From: Nostoc piscinale CENA21
Lineage (GTDB): Bacteria; Cyanobacteriota; Cyanobacteriia; Cyanobacteriales; Nostocaceae
Length of the DNA: 64,000 nt
Assembly: GCF_001298445.1 (NCBI RefSeq)
Contig: NZ_CP012036.1
Location: 605,267-669,266, forward strand
Direction of reading: 5' to 3'
The notes beneath the pieces were generated by a model, which searched no databases, had not been told where the DNA came from, and saw nothing but the letters and a program-made list of their open reading frames with translations. This document shows, one piece after another, positions 1-9,351 of this stretch (its first letter is position 1; every line of letters begins with the position of its first letter). Position numbers and translations under genes: made by a program.

Positions 1-1
1 A

Positions 2-847
2 TATAAAGAAGCACAAGAACAAGTAAAAGTCGCCCAAGCGAATCTCAACCGTACCAAAACAGGCGCAAAACGCGGAGCTATTGCCGCCCAAACCGCGAAA
101 ATTGCCAGCCTCCAAGCCGAACGTCAAGGTGACATTGCTGCTCAAGTTGCCACTGTTTCCCGCTTACAAGCCGAAGTCGCTAACGCTGTCATTGAAAACA
201 ATCGTTATCAAATTCTGTTTAAAGAAGGTGCAATTTCCGTTTCCCAACGCGATAGCAAACGCTTAAATTTAGAAACTGCCCAAAAAAAGTCTCCAAGAAG
301 CCCAAGCCCAGTTAAAACGCATTCAAGCAGCTAGTGAACAACAAATCAAAGAAGCCACAGCTACATTAGACCAAATTACTGAAGTGCCGCAAGTCGATAT
401 AGAAGCTGCCCAAGCCGAAGTCAATCGCGCCATAGCAACCATGAATCGAGCCAAGGTAAATTTAGAACAAGCTTACGTGCGATCGCTGCAAGATGGTCAA
501 GTGATTGAAATTCATACCCAGCCTGGAGAATTAATTAGTAACGATGGCATTGCGGATATTGGACAAACTAGCCAGATGTATGTTGTCGCCGAAGTTACGA
601 AAGTGATATTGGCAAAGTCAGCCCAGGACAAAAAGTCAAAATCGTTGGTGATTTTCTACCCATTGAATTACAAGGAACAGTAGAACGCAAAGGCTTGCAA
701 GTGCGGCGACAAAATCTCGTGAATACTGACCCTTTGAGTAACATTGATAACCGAATCGTAGAAGTACATATCCGACTCGATAAAACATCTACTCAAAAAG
801 CAGCCACCCTCAGCAATATGCAAGTCAAAGTGGTGATTCAAATTTAG
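2..847 (+). pseudogene. devB: DevB/HlyD-type membrane fusion protein, 5' truncated by the window, two frame breaks
   Basis: Periplasmic adaptor (membrane fusion) subunit of a DevBCA-type ABC exporter; in Anabaena such systems export heterocyst glycolipids. The reading starts before base 1. Visible are a long alpha-helical hairpin rich in Ala, Gln and Glu, a lipoyl-like stretch (RSLQDGQVIEIHTQPGELIS) and a C-terminal beta part ending NMQVKVVIQI. The frame breaks twice: at an A7 run (282-288), where one A fewer restores the frame, and near 593-597, where the read-through EVYESDIG needs one extra T. The two changes compensate in phase but leave about 100 codons out of frame, so the gene is either broken or mis-sequenced. 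devC and devA follow on the same strand after an opposite-strand cupin gene. Cyanobacteria carry several DevBCA paralogues, so the substrate is not certain. Confidence 0.8.
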
Positions 848-928
848 CTTGAACAGCAAGAAGCAACGCACCATCATCATGCGGTGCGTTACGGCTGATT
901 TTTATTCTCGTAACTACTCCAGTCAGCA

Positions 929-1426
929 TCAATTCTCAGCAGATTGTTTACTACTCCAAAAAAGTTGAAGTGCTGACTCATCAAATATATAAGCTGACTC
1001 ACTATCCCTAATCACTCGTTTACCAAGCCGAGGAAAAACAGCGACATCTAAACCTCCTGCTTCTCCACCCATCAGGTATACAAGGTCTTCATTGAATGGG
1101 TTACGAAGATGATGGGGTTGTTGGGGTAGTCCAAATCCCATAAAGTCTCCTGGTTCAACTTCGTATGACTGATCTCCAATTTCCGCAATACCTCGACCTG
1201 ACAAGATGTAAACCCATTCTTCTTCATTCTGGTGAGCGTGATAAATGAAAGATTCCTTACCCGGAGGTACACAAGCGATCGTTACACCAATGCGTTTAAG
1301 ACCGACAGCACGCCCAAGGAACCTTAAATAAATTTCTGAATTGGGATTGAGCGGATGATGAAACTCAAATGGCTCCATTGAATTAATGTCTGTTGCTTTC
1401 AGCAGAGAATGTTGTTCATCAGTCAC
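929..1426 (-). CDS. cupin-domain protein
   Basis: Small single-domain cupin of 165 residues. The two cupin motifs are visible: a metal-type motif around residues 60-80 (HAHQNEEEWVYILSGRG) and a second one around residues 92-108 (PGDFMGFGLPQQPHHLRNP). The spaced His and Glu residues suggest a bound divalent metal. The substrate is unknown; such proteins may be isomerases, dioxygenases or sugar binders. It starts at GTG 1426, chosen because a strong AGGAGGA ribosome site lies about 8 bases upstream. It lies antisense to the exporter genes, between devB and devC, which are usually contiguous, and so looks like a later arrival in that operon. Confidence 0.85.
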   Translation of the reverse strand: MTDEQHSLLKATDINSMEPFEFHHPLNPNSEIYLRFLGRAVGLKRIGVTIACVPPGKESFIYHAHQNEEEWVYILSGRGIAEIGDQSYEVEPGDFMGFGLPQQPHHLRNPFNEDLVYLMGGEAGGLDVAVFPRLGKRVIRDSESAYIFDESALQLFWSSKQSAEN

Positions 1427-1519
1427 GTTGATGTCCTCCTATCAAGTTAGCAAACGGTTTGAACATCACAATAAAGCCTAAATTTACTTTTCTTTGACTG
1501 TAATTACAAATTACAAATT

Positions 1520-2698
1520 ATGATGCTGGGAATAATCAAACACATACAGCGACGCACACCTTTAGGATGGCTGCAACTGAGTCATGAAAAAAGTCGGCTG
1601 TTGGTAGCATTATCGGGTATTGCCTTTGCTGATGTGCTGATGTTTATGCAGCTTGGCTTTGAGAGGGCATTGTATGACAGCAATACAAGACTGCATCGCA
1701 GTTTACAAGCAGATATTGTCTTACTTAGTCCGCAAGCCCGTAACTTGCAAAGTATGTCTTCGTTTTCGCGGCGACGCTTGTATCAAGCGATGGATGTACC
1801 AGGGGTTGAGTCAGCCGAACCAATGTATTTTAGTAACAGTATTTGGAAAAATCCCCAAACGCACCGTGAGACGGGGGTGTTAGTGATTGGGTTTAATCCT
1901 AATAAACCAGCCTTTGATTTACCCGATGTCAACCAACAATTACAAACCATCACCTTACCTGATAACGTACTATTTGACCGTGGTGCGAGAGGTGATTACC
2001 AAAAAGCGATCGCCCAAATTGATCAAGGCAAAATTCTCACCACAGAAATGGAACGACGCACAATTAGAATTAGTGGATTATTTCAAGTTGGTGCGTCTTT
2101 TGGGGCGGATGGTAGCTTGATGACTAGCGACCAAAACTTTTTGCGGATATTTCCGCGGCGACAGTCCAGTAGTATTAGTTTGGGTTTAATTAAAATCAAA
2201 CCCGGCTATGAACCGAAACAAGTAGCAATGGCATTGAAATCACACCTGCGAGATGATGTCCAAGTGCTAACACATGCCGAATTTATTGAATTTGAAAATA
2301 ACTTTTGGCGAACCAATTCACCCATTGGATTTATTTTTAGTCTGGGTGTATCAATGGGGTTTGTGGTGGGAGTAATTATTGTTTACCAAGTTCTTTCTGC
2401 TGATGTGAATGCCCATATCAGAGAATATGCCACATTTAAAGCGATTGGCTACCGCAATTACTATTTACTTGGTGTAATTTTTGAAGAGGCATTAATCTTA
2501 GCATTACTTGGCTTTATTCCCGGAGTTGCAGTGTCTCTAGGACTTTATCAACTAACTCGCGCTGCGACCAATTTACCAATGTATATGACTTTAATGCGGG
2601 GATTGCAAGTAATAATTCTCACTTTTATTATGTGTGCAATTTCTGGGGCGATCGCTACTCGTAAACTCCAATCTGCCGACCCTGCGGATATGTTTTAA
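1520..2698 (+). CDS. devC: DevC-like ABC exporter permease
   Basis: Membrane permease of a DevBCA/MacB-FtsX-like exporter, 392 residues. The topology is typical: one N-terminal membrane segment (about residues 28-48), a large periplasmic domain, then three membrane helices (about 270-292, 320-345 and 362-385). The C-terminus SADPADMF and the motif ADVLMFMQLGFERALYDSN are characteristic of the cyanobacterial DevC family. devA begins 1 base after the stop region, so the two are translated together. The missing adjacent devB (847 is its end) is separated by the cupin gene. The family is known to work with a HlyD-like DevB and the DevA ATPase; substrate inferred only by family. Confidence 0.9.
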   Translation: MMLGIIKHIQRRTPLGWLQLSHEKSRLLVALSGIAFADVLMFMQLGFERALYDSNTRLHRSLQADIVLLSPQARNLQSMSSFSRRRLYQAMDVPGVESAEPMYFSNSIWKNPQTHRETGVLVIGFNPNKPAFDLPDVNQQLQTITLPDNVLFDRGARGDYQKAIAQIDQGKILTTEMERRTIRISGLFQVGASFGADGSLMTSDQNFLRIFPRRQSSSISLGLIKIKPGYEPKQVAMALKSHLRDDVQVLTHAEFIEFENNFWRTNSPIGFIFSLGVSMGFVVGVIIVYQVLSADVNAHIREYATFKAIGYRNYYLLGVIFEEALILALLGFIPGVAVSLGLYQLTRAATNLPMYMTLMRGLQVIILTFIMCAISGAIATRKLQSADPADMF

Positions 2699-2699
2699 A

Positions 2700-3392
2700 A
2701 TGACTCATAAACCCATTATTGCTATTAAAAATCTCAATCACTACTTTGGTCATGGGCCACTACGTAAGCAAGTCTTGTTTAAAATCAACTTAGAAATTAA
2801 TGCTGGTGAAATTATTATTTTGACAGGCCCTTCTGGTTCTGGTAAAACTACTTTATTGACTGTAGTTGGCGGGTTACGCTCCCCACAATTTGGCAGCTTA
2901 CAAGTTTTAGGACAAGAACTTTGTGGTGCGACAGCAGACCAACTAGTTAAAACCCGCCGCCATAACGGTTATATTTTTCAAGCACACAACCTACATGGTA
3001 GTTTGACAGCAGTGCAGAATGTCAAAGTTGGTTTAGAATTACACACCCATATTAGTTCCCAAGAAATGCAAACTCGCTCAATTCAGATGTTAGAGCAAGT
3101 TGGTTTGGGAAATCACTTACATTACTATCCCGATAAATTATCAGGTGGACAAAAACAACGAGTTGCGATCGCCCGCGCCTTGGTGAGTTACCCCAAAATT
3201 GTTTTAGCCGATGAACCGACAGCCGCCCTTGATAGCCAATCTGGCAGAGATGTTGTGAACCTGATGCAAAAACTTGCTAAAGAACAAGGCTGTACCATCC
3301 TGATGGTGACACACGACCATCGAATTTTAGACATAGCAGATCGCATTGTACAGATGGAAGATGGCAAGTTAGTGCAAGCGGTCAAGAGATAA
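2700..3392 (+). CDS. devA: DevA-like ABC exporter ATP-binding protein
   Basis: Cytoplasmic ATPase of the DevBCA-type exporter, 230 residues, in the MacB/LolD-like group. Walker A GPSGSGKT is at residues 43-50, Q-loop Gln at 94, signature LSGGQ at 147-151, Walker B with DEP at 167-173 and switch His at 205, so all catalytic elements are present. The ATG at 2700 overlaps the last base region of devC and starts the protein at MTHKPIIAIKN, which matches family length; a longer open frame from 2634 runs inside devC and is not used. The gene is followed by a spacer holding a strong terminator (3572-3599). Confidence 0.92.
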   Translation: MTHKPIIAIKNLNHYFGHGPLRKQVLFKINLEINAGEIIILTGPSGSGKTTLLTVVGGLRSPQFGSLQVLGQELCGATADQLVKTRRHNGYIFQAHNLHGSLTAVQNVKVGLELHTHISSQEMQTRSIQMLEQVGLGNHLHYYPDKLSGGQKQRVAIARALVSYPKIVLADEPTAALDSQSGRDVVNLMQKLAKEQGCTILMVTHDHRILDIADRIVQMEDGKLVQAVKR

Positions 3393-3571
3393 AGCGTTTT
3401 AGTGTTGAATTTACACGTTTTGACCGCAAAGTAGTGTTTCAATAATCCAACTTACTACACATCAACTAAAAAAATTATTCACAACATTGTCGCGTGTTTG
3501 CAATATTATCGTCACATATATATGTGATATTAAATGCTGTATTTGGTTACAAAATGCTTTTTTTTGGGTAT

Positions 3572-3599
3572 AAAGGTAGGGCTGCCTACCTTTTTTTTT
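3572..3599 (+). terminator. intrinsic terminator after devA
   Basis: A perfect 9-bp stem (AAAGGTAGG / CCTACCTTT) with a GCTG loop is followed by a run of T. It lies 180 bases after devA and points in the direction of devA transcription. Confidence 0.85.
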
Positions 3600-3652
3600 A
3601 TTTATCAAAACGCAATAAAAAACCAGGAACAGAGAAATAAACGTAATTTTTG

Positions 3653-3685
3653 ATATCCCCAACTTTTTCTAAAAGTTGGGGATAT
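3653..3685. repeat. dispersed palindrome, family 'CCCCGACTTCTT', variant copy
   Basis: Perfect inverted repeat with arms ATATCCCCAACTTTT and its complement around a TCT loop. It resembles three other palindromes in the window (22660-22684, 36576-36605, 62393-62425) in placement and core (CCCC-Pur-A-N-TT...). It lies between the convergent devA and DUF1995 genes and may also act as a two-way terminator. Confidence 0.6.
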
Positions 3686-3721
3686 GATTTAAAAAAATAT
3701 TTCTCTGCTATCTCAGCTTCA

Positions 3722-4456
3722 CTAACTACTCAAAGCTTTGATAAACCGTTGCAAACTCTTAAACATACTAGGCTTTTTCACAGGTGCAGCGTCACTTGAA
3801 CCCTGCGATCGCCCCTGCATGAGAAGATAATCTATATCATCGCCCGATGGTTTTTTGGGTAATTCGGCAATTATTTCCCAATTTTCGCCTTGTTGTACCA
3901 AAACTTCCCACTGTCCGGGATAGCAGCGAAATACAGCCGTGGTTTCATCAACTGGGCGTAGGTAATAACAAGATTCAATTGTATTGAGAAACCTTTGGCG
4001 GACTTGTCTGGCTGCATAACCAATACCCACAGTCCCAGAATCTTCTAAGCGTGGGTTTAACATTACCAATGGGCGATCGCCAATAATTTCACAAACTTTT
4101 TCTAGTTGGGGAATTTCCACAGCAGTGGGGGAAACAAATAAGAAAATTTCGTCTTCTGGCTGAATTTTAGATTGAATCGAAACAGCCCTACCTGTACCAA
4201 TATCCAGAATTTGGAATGGTGCATCTACCCAATCACGACGGGCTAAGGCTGCACCGCCAGCATCAGCAAAGAACACTTTCAACCGCGACTCATATTCAGC
4301 AAATAGCGGTAGAAATTGTTCTGCTACAAGCATTTGTTTGAGTTCTGGGAACAGCAAATCAACTTGTACACGATTGTAACCATCTGCTAAAGCGGCTTTT
4401 GTAGCTTCGCGGGCTTGGGCGATCGCATCTTCAAGACTGTCAGGAAGTTGAGTCAT
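3722..4456 (-). CDS. DUF1995 / LPA3-like protein
   Basis: Conserved cyanobacterial and chloroplast protein of 244 residues in the DUF1995 family, which includes plant LOW PSII ACCUMULATION 3, linked to photosystem II assembly. The N-terminus (SLEDAIAQAREATKAAL, DGYNRVQVDLLFPELK) and the motif MLNPRLEDSGTVGIGYAARQ are typical of the family. The C-terminal about 25 residues are basic and variable. No membrane segment is seen. It is monocistronic and points toward the devBCA cluster. The family assignment is by recognition; the biochemical activity is unknown. Confidence 0.8.
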   Translation of the reverse strand: MTQLPDSLEDAIAQAREATKAALADGYNRVQVDLLFPELKQMLVAEQFLPLFAEYESRLKVFFADAGGAALARRDWVDAPFQILDIGTGRAVSIQSKIQPEDEIFLFVSPTAVEIPQLEKVCEIIGDRPLVMLNPRLEDSGTVGIGYAARQVRQRFLNTIESCYYLRPVDETTAVFRCYPGQWEVLVQQGENWEIIAELPKKPSGDDIDYLLMQGRSQGSSDAAPVKKPSMFKSLQRFIKALSS

Positions 4457-4563
4457 AGTTAATATCAGGTTTGAGAAATTGAATCACCAATGCCTAATTT
4501 TTGCAGTTTTACCGCCCAGCGATCGCGCCTCTTCATCTTTTGACTGCTAAATAGAGAATGGTG

Positions 4564-4665
4564 ATACCATTTCACGAAAATCTTGATACAAGTTCATTGG
4601 TTTTTTAATTTTTTCCCCCTGCTCCCCTGCTGCCCATTTGTATCAAACTTAAAGTGAAACGGTAT
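4564..4665. repeat. MITE-like inverted repeat
   Basis: The ends ATACCATTTCAC and GTGAAACGGTAT are inverted (11 of 12 bases), with a second nested pair CTTGATACAA / TTTGTATCAA. The middle holds a CCCCCTGCTCCCCTGCTGCCC tract of heptamer-repeat type. There is no coding capacity; it looks like a small non-autonomous dispersed element. Confidence 0.5.
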
Positions 4666-4726
4666 GACGTTCTCTCCCGTTAACCTTGGGTGTAACAAAA
4701 ACTTCTAATTGAGAACTCGATATTGG

Positions 4727-4867
4727 ATGACAACAACTATTAATAGCTGGCTTATGAGTTTGGCACACCAAAAATCAAAAGTCACCGAACATAGAGATTT
4801 TAGTGAATGGGCAGCCGAACTATCAAAAATATCTATTCTGCCAAATCTAAAAACTAAATTAAATTAA
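4727..4867 (+). CDS. possible 46-residue ORF, unrecognised
   Basis: An ATG ORF encodes a charged, mixed-composition peptide (starts MTTTINSWLMSLAHQKSK, ends NLKTKLN). There is no convincing ribosome site upstream and no family is recognised. Listed only because composition looks protein-like; it may be chance. Confidence 0.25.
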   Translation: MTTTINSWLMSLAHQKSKVTEHRDFSEWAAELSKISILPNLKTKLN

Positions 4868-5093
4868 ATTTAAAATAATAAATCTGTCTTATGATTTTCA
4901 AAATCATTTGAATTAAGATAAAACCTGTTAATTAACTTTTAAAATCAAAATATGCTCAATCAACAACTTTTGTAACAAAAAAAAATGAAGTGTAAAGTGA
5001 TATTACAAACATTGCAAAAATATTTAGAAATTGTTTTATAGCCAAACATGGCTCTAACGTAGAACCTATAGGTAAAGACTTGAGGCAAGTGTA

Positions 5094-5411
5094 ATGAACA
5101 TTAGTGATATTAAAAACTATCGATTTGTCTGTACCCTGACCTTTGGCGATATTTATGGTCAAATTATTGTGTGGCTGATTACAATTGCAGTTAGTCTGGC
5201 ATCTGCCCTAGCACTCATGGGTGCAAGACGACCAGTATATGCTTTAGCAACTGTAGGTTTAATTGTGCTACTTTCGTTACCTTTCTTACTATTTGCTTTT
5301 GTAACTACATTGTTAAATCATATTGAACTAGTTGCTATCGAACCAGGAACCAAAACTGTACCTATCCCTGGTAATATTTCCCAGCAAAAACCTGTACAAG
5401 CTACTACCTGA
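5094..5411 (+). CDS. small two-helix membrane protein
   Basis: Protein of 105 residues with two predicted membrane helices (about residues 22-43 and 50-74) and a short soluble C-tail rich in Pro and Gln. No signal peptidase site is evident. I do not recognise a characterised family; similar small proteins occur in cyanobacteria without assigned function. The ATG at 5094 is preceded by GAGGCAAG, a reasonable ribosome site. It is followed by a terminator (5469-5500) and then by the sdhA-like gene, so it is probably monocistronic. Confidence 0.65.
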   Translation: MNISDIKNYRFVCTLTFGDIYGQIIVWLITIAVSLASALALMGARRPVYALATVGLIVLLSLPFLLFAFVTTLLNHIELVAIEPGTKTVPIPGNISQQKPVQATT

Positions 5412-5468
5412 AAAGTGGAAAGTAGTAAATTTTATTAATTGTTGGTGTTGAATTCTGAACGAATGATG

Positions 5469-5500
5469 AAATTCCCTGTCAGCAGACGGGGAATTTTTTT
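5469..5500 (+). terminator. intrinsic terminator
   Basis: Arms AAATTCCC and GGGGAATTT around a 12-base loop, followed by a T run. It ends the small membrane-protein transcript, about 70 bases before the next gene. Confidence 0.75.
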
Positions 5501-5570
5501 GTAAAGATTGGAAACCGCTCATTGAATCGCATCTCTACAATAGAACAGCAGCTTTTTGCGGGGACTAGTT

Positions 5571-7299
5571 ATGCTGGAACATGATGTAATTATCGTCGGG
5601 GGCGGATTGGCAGGATGTCGGGCGGCGGTGGAAATTGCGCGTACTGACCCCAGTTTAAATGTTGCTGTCGTCGCCAAAACTCACCCTATCCGTTCTCACT
5701 CGGTTGCAGCCCAAGGCGGAATGGCTGCATCGCTAAAAAAATGTTGATACCGAAGATTCTTGGGAAGCACATGCTTTTGATACTGTCAAAGGTTCTGATT
5801 ACCTAGCAGACCAAGATGCAGTCGCAATCCTCACCCAAGAAGCGCCAGATGTGGTGATTGACTTAGAACACATGGGGGTTTTGTTCTCGCGCTTACCCGA
5901 TGGACGCATCGCCCAACGAGCTTTCGGGGGACATGCTCACAATCGCACCTGTTACGCGGCTGATAAAACTGGTCACGCAATTTTGCATGAATTAGTCAAT
6001 AATCTGCGGCGTTATGGTGTGCAGATTTATCAAGAGTGGTACGTAATGCGCCTGATTTTAGAAGAAGGTCAGGCTAAAGGTTTGGTGATGTATCGCCTTT
6101 TAGATGGGCATCTTGAGGTGGTCAGGGCAAAGGCGGTGATGTTTGCCACAGGTGGTTATGGTCGCGTTTATAACACCACTTCCAATGATTATGCTTCTAC
6201 AGGTGATGGTTTGGCAATGACTGCACTTGCAGGTTTACCCCTGGAAGATATGGAGTTTGTGCAGTTTCATCCTACAGGCTTATATCCAGTCGGGGTGCTG
6301 ATTTCCGAAGCTGTGCGGGGAGAAGGGGCGTATTTAATTAATAGTGAGGGCGATCGCTTTATGGCAACCTACGCACCCAGCCGTATGGAACTAGCACCTC
6401 GTGATATTACCTCACGGGCGATCGCTTACGAAATTCGGGCGGGGCGTGGTGTGCATCCCGATGGGAGTGCTGGCGGCCCCTTTGTCTATCTGGACTTGCG
6501 CCATTTGGGTAAAGAAAAAATTATGAGTCGCGTTCCCTTTTGTTGGGAAGAAGCCCACCGCTTAGTCGGTGTTGATGCAGTGACTCAACCAATGCCAGTC
6601 CGCCCGACAATTCATTATTGTATGGGTGGTATACCTGTGAACACTAATGGTCAAGTCCGCAGTAGTGGCGATGGTTTAGTAGAAGGCTTCTTTGCTGCGG
6701 GTGAAACTGCTTGCGTTTCCGTTCACGGTGCAAATCGGTTAGGTAGTAACTCGCTATTAGAATGTGTAGTTTATGGCAAAAGAACTGGGGCGGCGATCGC
6801 TCAATATGTGCAGCAACGTAAATTACCTACTATAGATGAACAACGTTATATCAAAGAAGCCCAGCAAGAAATTCAAGCCTTATTAGAACAACCAGGAGAG
6901 TACCGCATTAACCAAGTCCGCCAAGCCTTTCAAGACACCATGACCGAATTTTGTGGCGTTTTCCGCACTCAAGAATTGATGAGTCAAGGTTGGGAAAAAA
7001 TCACACAAATCCAACAAAAATATTCTCAGGTTTACTTAGACGACAAAGGTAGTTGCTGGAATACCGAACTAGTAGAAGCTTTAGAACTGCGAAGCTTAAT
7101 GGTTGTCGGGCAAACCATCTTAGCATCAGCCTTAAATCGCCAAGAAAGTCGCGGCGCACACTTCCGCGAAGACTTTCCGCAGAGAGATGATGTGAATTTC
7201 CTCCAACATACAATGGCTTACTATTCACCCGCAGGTATTGATATTCAATATCGCCCTGTAGTGATTAATATGTTTCAGCCACAAGAGAGGAAATATTAA
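5571..7299 (+). CDS. sdhA: succinate dehydrogenase / fumarate reductase flavoprotein subunit (one frame break)
   Basis: Flavoprotein subunit oxidising succinate to fumarate at the thylakoid/plasma membrane; feeds electrons to plastoquinone in cyanobacteria. With one base removed the product is 575 residues, the usual length. Visible are the FAD-binding GGGLAG near residues 10-15, the covalent-FAD His in RSHSVAAQGG (His43), the substrate motif QFHPTGLYP, the His of RPTIHYCMGG and the Arg of HGANRLGSNSLLE. The frame breaks at an A7 run (5735-5741) after residue 55; six As give the continuous reading SLKNVDTEDSWEAHAFDT. ATG 5571 is preferred to TTG 5556 because GGGGA lies 6 bases before it. The iron-sulphur subunit is not adjacent, as usual in cyanobacteria. 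Confidence 0.9.
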
Positions 7300-7315
7300 T
7301 TAGACATAATGAATA

Positions 7316-7352
7316 AATCGAGGGGACTTTCAACACATTGTCCACCTCGATT
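7316..7352. repeat. hairpin downstream of sdhA
   Basis: Arms AATCGAGGGGAC and GTCC-A-CCTCGATT pair with a single bulge around a 12-base loop. No T run follows on the plus strand, so it is more likely a 3'-end stabilising hairpin than a classical terminator. Confidence 0.45.
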
Positions 7353-7585
7353 AAAAATGAACTGTAGCAATCTGATTTGATTTATGAACTTACTCGTGAA
7401 GGTAGGGAACGAGAAACAGAAAGTATACTGTGTTTTTTCAAAAAAAAAATAAGAGTCCTATAGAACCTAATTGCGTCTGGTTGCTTTGCAGTACGGAAAT
7501 TACTACATATATATTACGTATTTCCCTATTTAGATAGATGTTACCAGTTAGGCAGGCTAAATAAGTAAACGAAAAGAGAACTAAT

Positions 7586-7810
7586 ATGGCTAAAATATTT
7601 TCATCAGATGTAAGTATCGAAATTGATGGAAGAATTTACAAAGGTCAGTACACTATTACGGGAACATCACTTACGGTAAGTTCTATTTACGGCAGTGAAT
7701 CTACTTTTAAATCACCCGCATCTTTGCAATATAACGAAACAATAGCACAAATCGTCTTACAAGGAATAGTAGAAAATTACCTTAGACAGAAGAAGATTTC
7801 CAAGAAATAG
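7586..7810 (+). CDS. small conserved-looking protein, unknown function
   Basis: Protein of 74 residues beginning MAKIFSSDVSIEIDGRIYKG. The first 45 residues look like a small beta-rich fold with a short C-terminal helix and a Lys-rich tail. There is no membrane segment. The ATG is preceded by AAAAGAGAA, a plausible ribosome site. No family is recognised. It sits alone between sdhA and a DUF29 gene. Confidence 0.55.
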   Translation: MAKIFSSDVSIEIDGRIYKGQYTITGTSLTVSSIYGSESTFKSPASLQYNETIAQIVLQGIVENYLRQKKISKK

Positions 7811-7943
7811 CAGAAATACTCAAGCGGAAACTGAGTAGCAGCGAAGAAACTGTTTGAAATATTTTAATTGAGAGGGGCGATCGCACCTGCACATACTAAA
7901 ACTTATGCAAGAGTTTGTCCAAATATCCCTTACGTAAACAGCC

Positions 7944-8397
7944 ATGTCTTTCTTAAAATCCCACTCACAAACTCTATATAATACCGACTACTTGCAATGG
8001 ATAGAAACAACTGTAAAAAAAATTGCAAAATCAGGACTATGCAAATGTGGACTGGGAAAACCTCATTGAAGAAGTTGCGGATATGGGAAGGAGTGAGCGT
8101 CGTAGCCTCAAAAGTAATCTGATTGTGATTCTGGTGCATTTACTAAAATGGCAATTTCAGCCTGAACACAGAAGCGGTAGTTGGGAAGCAAGCATCATTG
8201 AGCATCGTAGACGTGTAAATGAAGCTCTACATGAATCGCCTAGTCTTAACTCTTATATTGACAGCATCTTTACAGAGTGTTATTCACAAGCTATTAAGCA
8301 GGCAAAAGCCGAAACTGGTTTGCCTATAGAATCTTTTCCTAGTATCTGCCCTTACAAAATACTAGATGTGATCAATGATGAGTATTTACCTGAGTAA
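7944..8397 (+). CDS. DUF29 family protein (one frame break)
   Basis: DUF29 proteins are about 150 residues, abundant in cyanobacteria, often in paralogous sets, and of unknown function. The start reads MSFLKSHSQTLYNTDYLQWI and the family core is clear downstream (WENLIEEVADMGRSERRSL, then HLLKWQFQPEHRSGSW). The frame breaks at an A8 run (8015-8022); seven As would give a continuous 150-residue protein reading VKKLQNQDYANVDW, which is the expected family sequence. The downstream part alone could start at TTG 8023 but would lack the conserved N-terminus. It is probably a real family member with either a homopolymer error or a true frameshift. Confidence 0.8.
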
Positions 8398-8436
8398 ACA
8401 GACATATTTTTCTCAACTCTAGATTATTTCTCATCT

Positions 8437-9165
8437 TCACTTTCTACAATCCTGAAAGCCGTTGGAAAGTAGCCGATATACTACTACTGCTAATTGCGCT
8501 CCTAAAATTGGTGCTATCCAATAAACCCAGTGATGCTGCCAAATTCCGCCGACAAATGCTGGTGCAAATGAACGCGCGGGATTCATACTTGCACCAGTAA
8601 TTGGCCCCATAAATGCAGCTTCTACTGCTACAGTTAAACCAATTGCTAATCCAGCAAAACCTATGTGTGCGCGTCTATCTAATCCTGAACCGAAAATAAT
8701 CAGCATCAAAATAAAAGTCAACACAAACTCTAATATTAAAGCCTGCATCCAATTATTATTCAGTGGTAAAGTTGCACCTAAATTGCCAACTTTTCCTAAG
8801 CTAATTACTAGTAAAGCTGAAGCTGCGATCGCTCCTCCTAACTGTGCCAAAATATAAGGTAGTACTCGACATTTTGGCAAAAAACCACTCGTCCAAAAAG
8901 CCAGCGTCACGGCTGGATTAAAATGTGCGCCACTCAAATGTCCTAAAGCATAAATTAACGCCGCTACCACAGCACCAAACACAAAACTAATACCTAAATG
9001 TGACACAGCATTTTGACTGATGCTGTTCACCATCACTGCACCAGTACCTGCAAACACCAAAATAAAAGTTCCAATTGCTTCCGCTAAAGCTTCTCGCCAG
9101 CAATGCGCCAACGATTTTGCTAAACCTGAGTTCATTCTCTTACTCAGAACTTTTGCACCTGACAT
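8437..9165 (-). CDS. aqpZ: aquaporin (MIP family)
   Basis: Channel of the major intrinsic protein family, 242 residues, six membrane helices with the two half-helix NPA motifs at residues 83-85 (GAHFNPAVT) and 195-197 (SMNPARSF). Arg198 after the second NPA is the usual selectivity-filter Arg. The overall sequence is closest to water-selective AqpZ-type channels, though cyanobacterial members may also pass CO2 or other small solutes. The first 10 residues are unusual, and a start at Met11 (base 9135) is equally likely. A poly-A tract lies just upstream (about 9170-9210). The gene is single and convergent with the DUF29 gene. Confidence 0.88.
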   Translation of the reverse strand: MSGAKVLSKRMNSGLAKSLAHCWREALAEAIGTFILVFAGTGAVMVNSISQNAVSHLGISFVFGAVVAALIYALGHLSGAHFNPAVTLAFWTSGFLPKCRVLPYILAQLGGAIAASALLVISLGKVGNLGATLPLNNNWMQALILEFVLTFILMLIIFGSGLDRRAHIGFAGLAIGLTVAVEAAFMGPITGASMNPARSFAPAFVGGIWQHHWVYWIAPILGAQLAVVVYRLLSNGFQDCRK

Positions 9166-9351
9166 TTCAAAAAAAAATTGATTTGTTGGTAATAATATTT
9201 CAAAAAAAAACTTGATGTGTCAAGAAAGATTACTTCCTTCTTGCTAGAAGATTACCGAGAAAAATTTTAGGCTCACGCAAAGAGCAAAATTATAGTTAAT
9301 CTGAGACAAGGAGTGGGAAAACTGCTCTGCATGAGGTAATTTATCCAGCAA

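Larger units (their letters stand above)
4457..5093. other. intergenic region with an inverted-repeat element and one doubtful small ORF
   Basis: This 637-base spacer holds an imperfect inverted repeat (4564-4665, listed separately) and a possible 46-codon ORF (4727-4867). The remainder, 4868-5090, is very AT-rich and probably carries the promoter of the following small membrane-protein gene. I see no RNA gene here. Confidence 0.5.

Noticed and set aside
1500..1520. NtcA-type site upstream of devC
   Set aside because: GTAATTACAAATTAC has nine, not eight, bases between GTA and TAC, so it does not fit the consensus.
3462..3662. Minus-strand open frame of 66 codons after devA
   Set aside because: It runs through a terminator and palindrome, starts without a ribosome site and has low-complexity composition.
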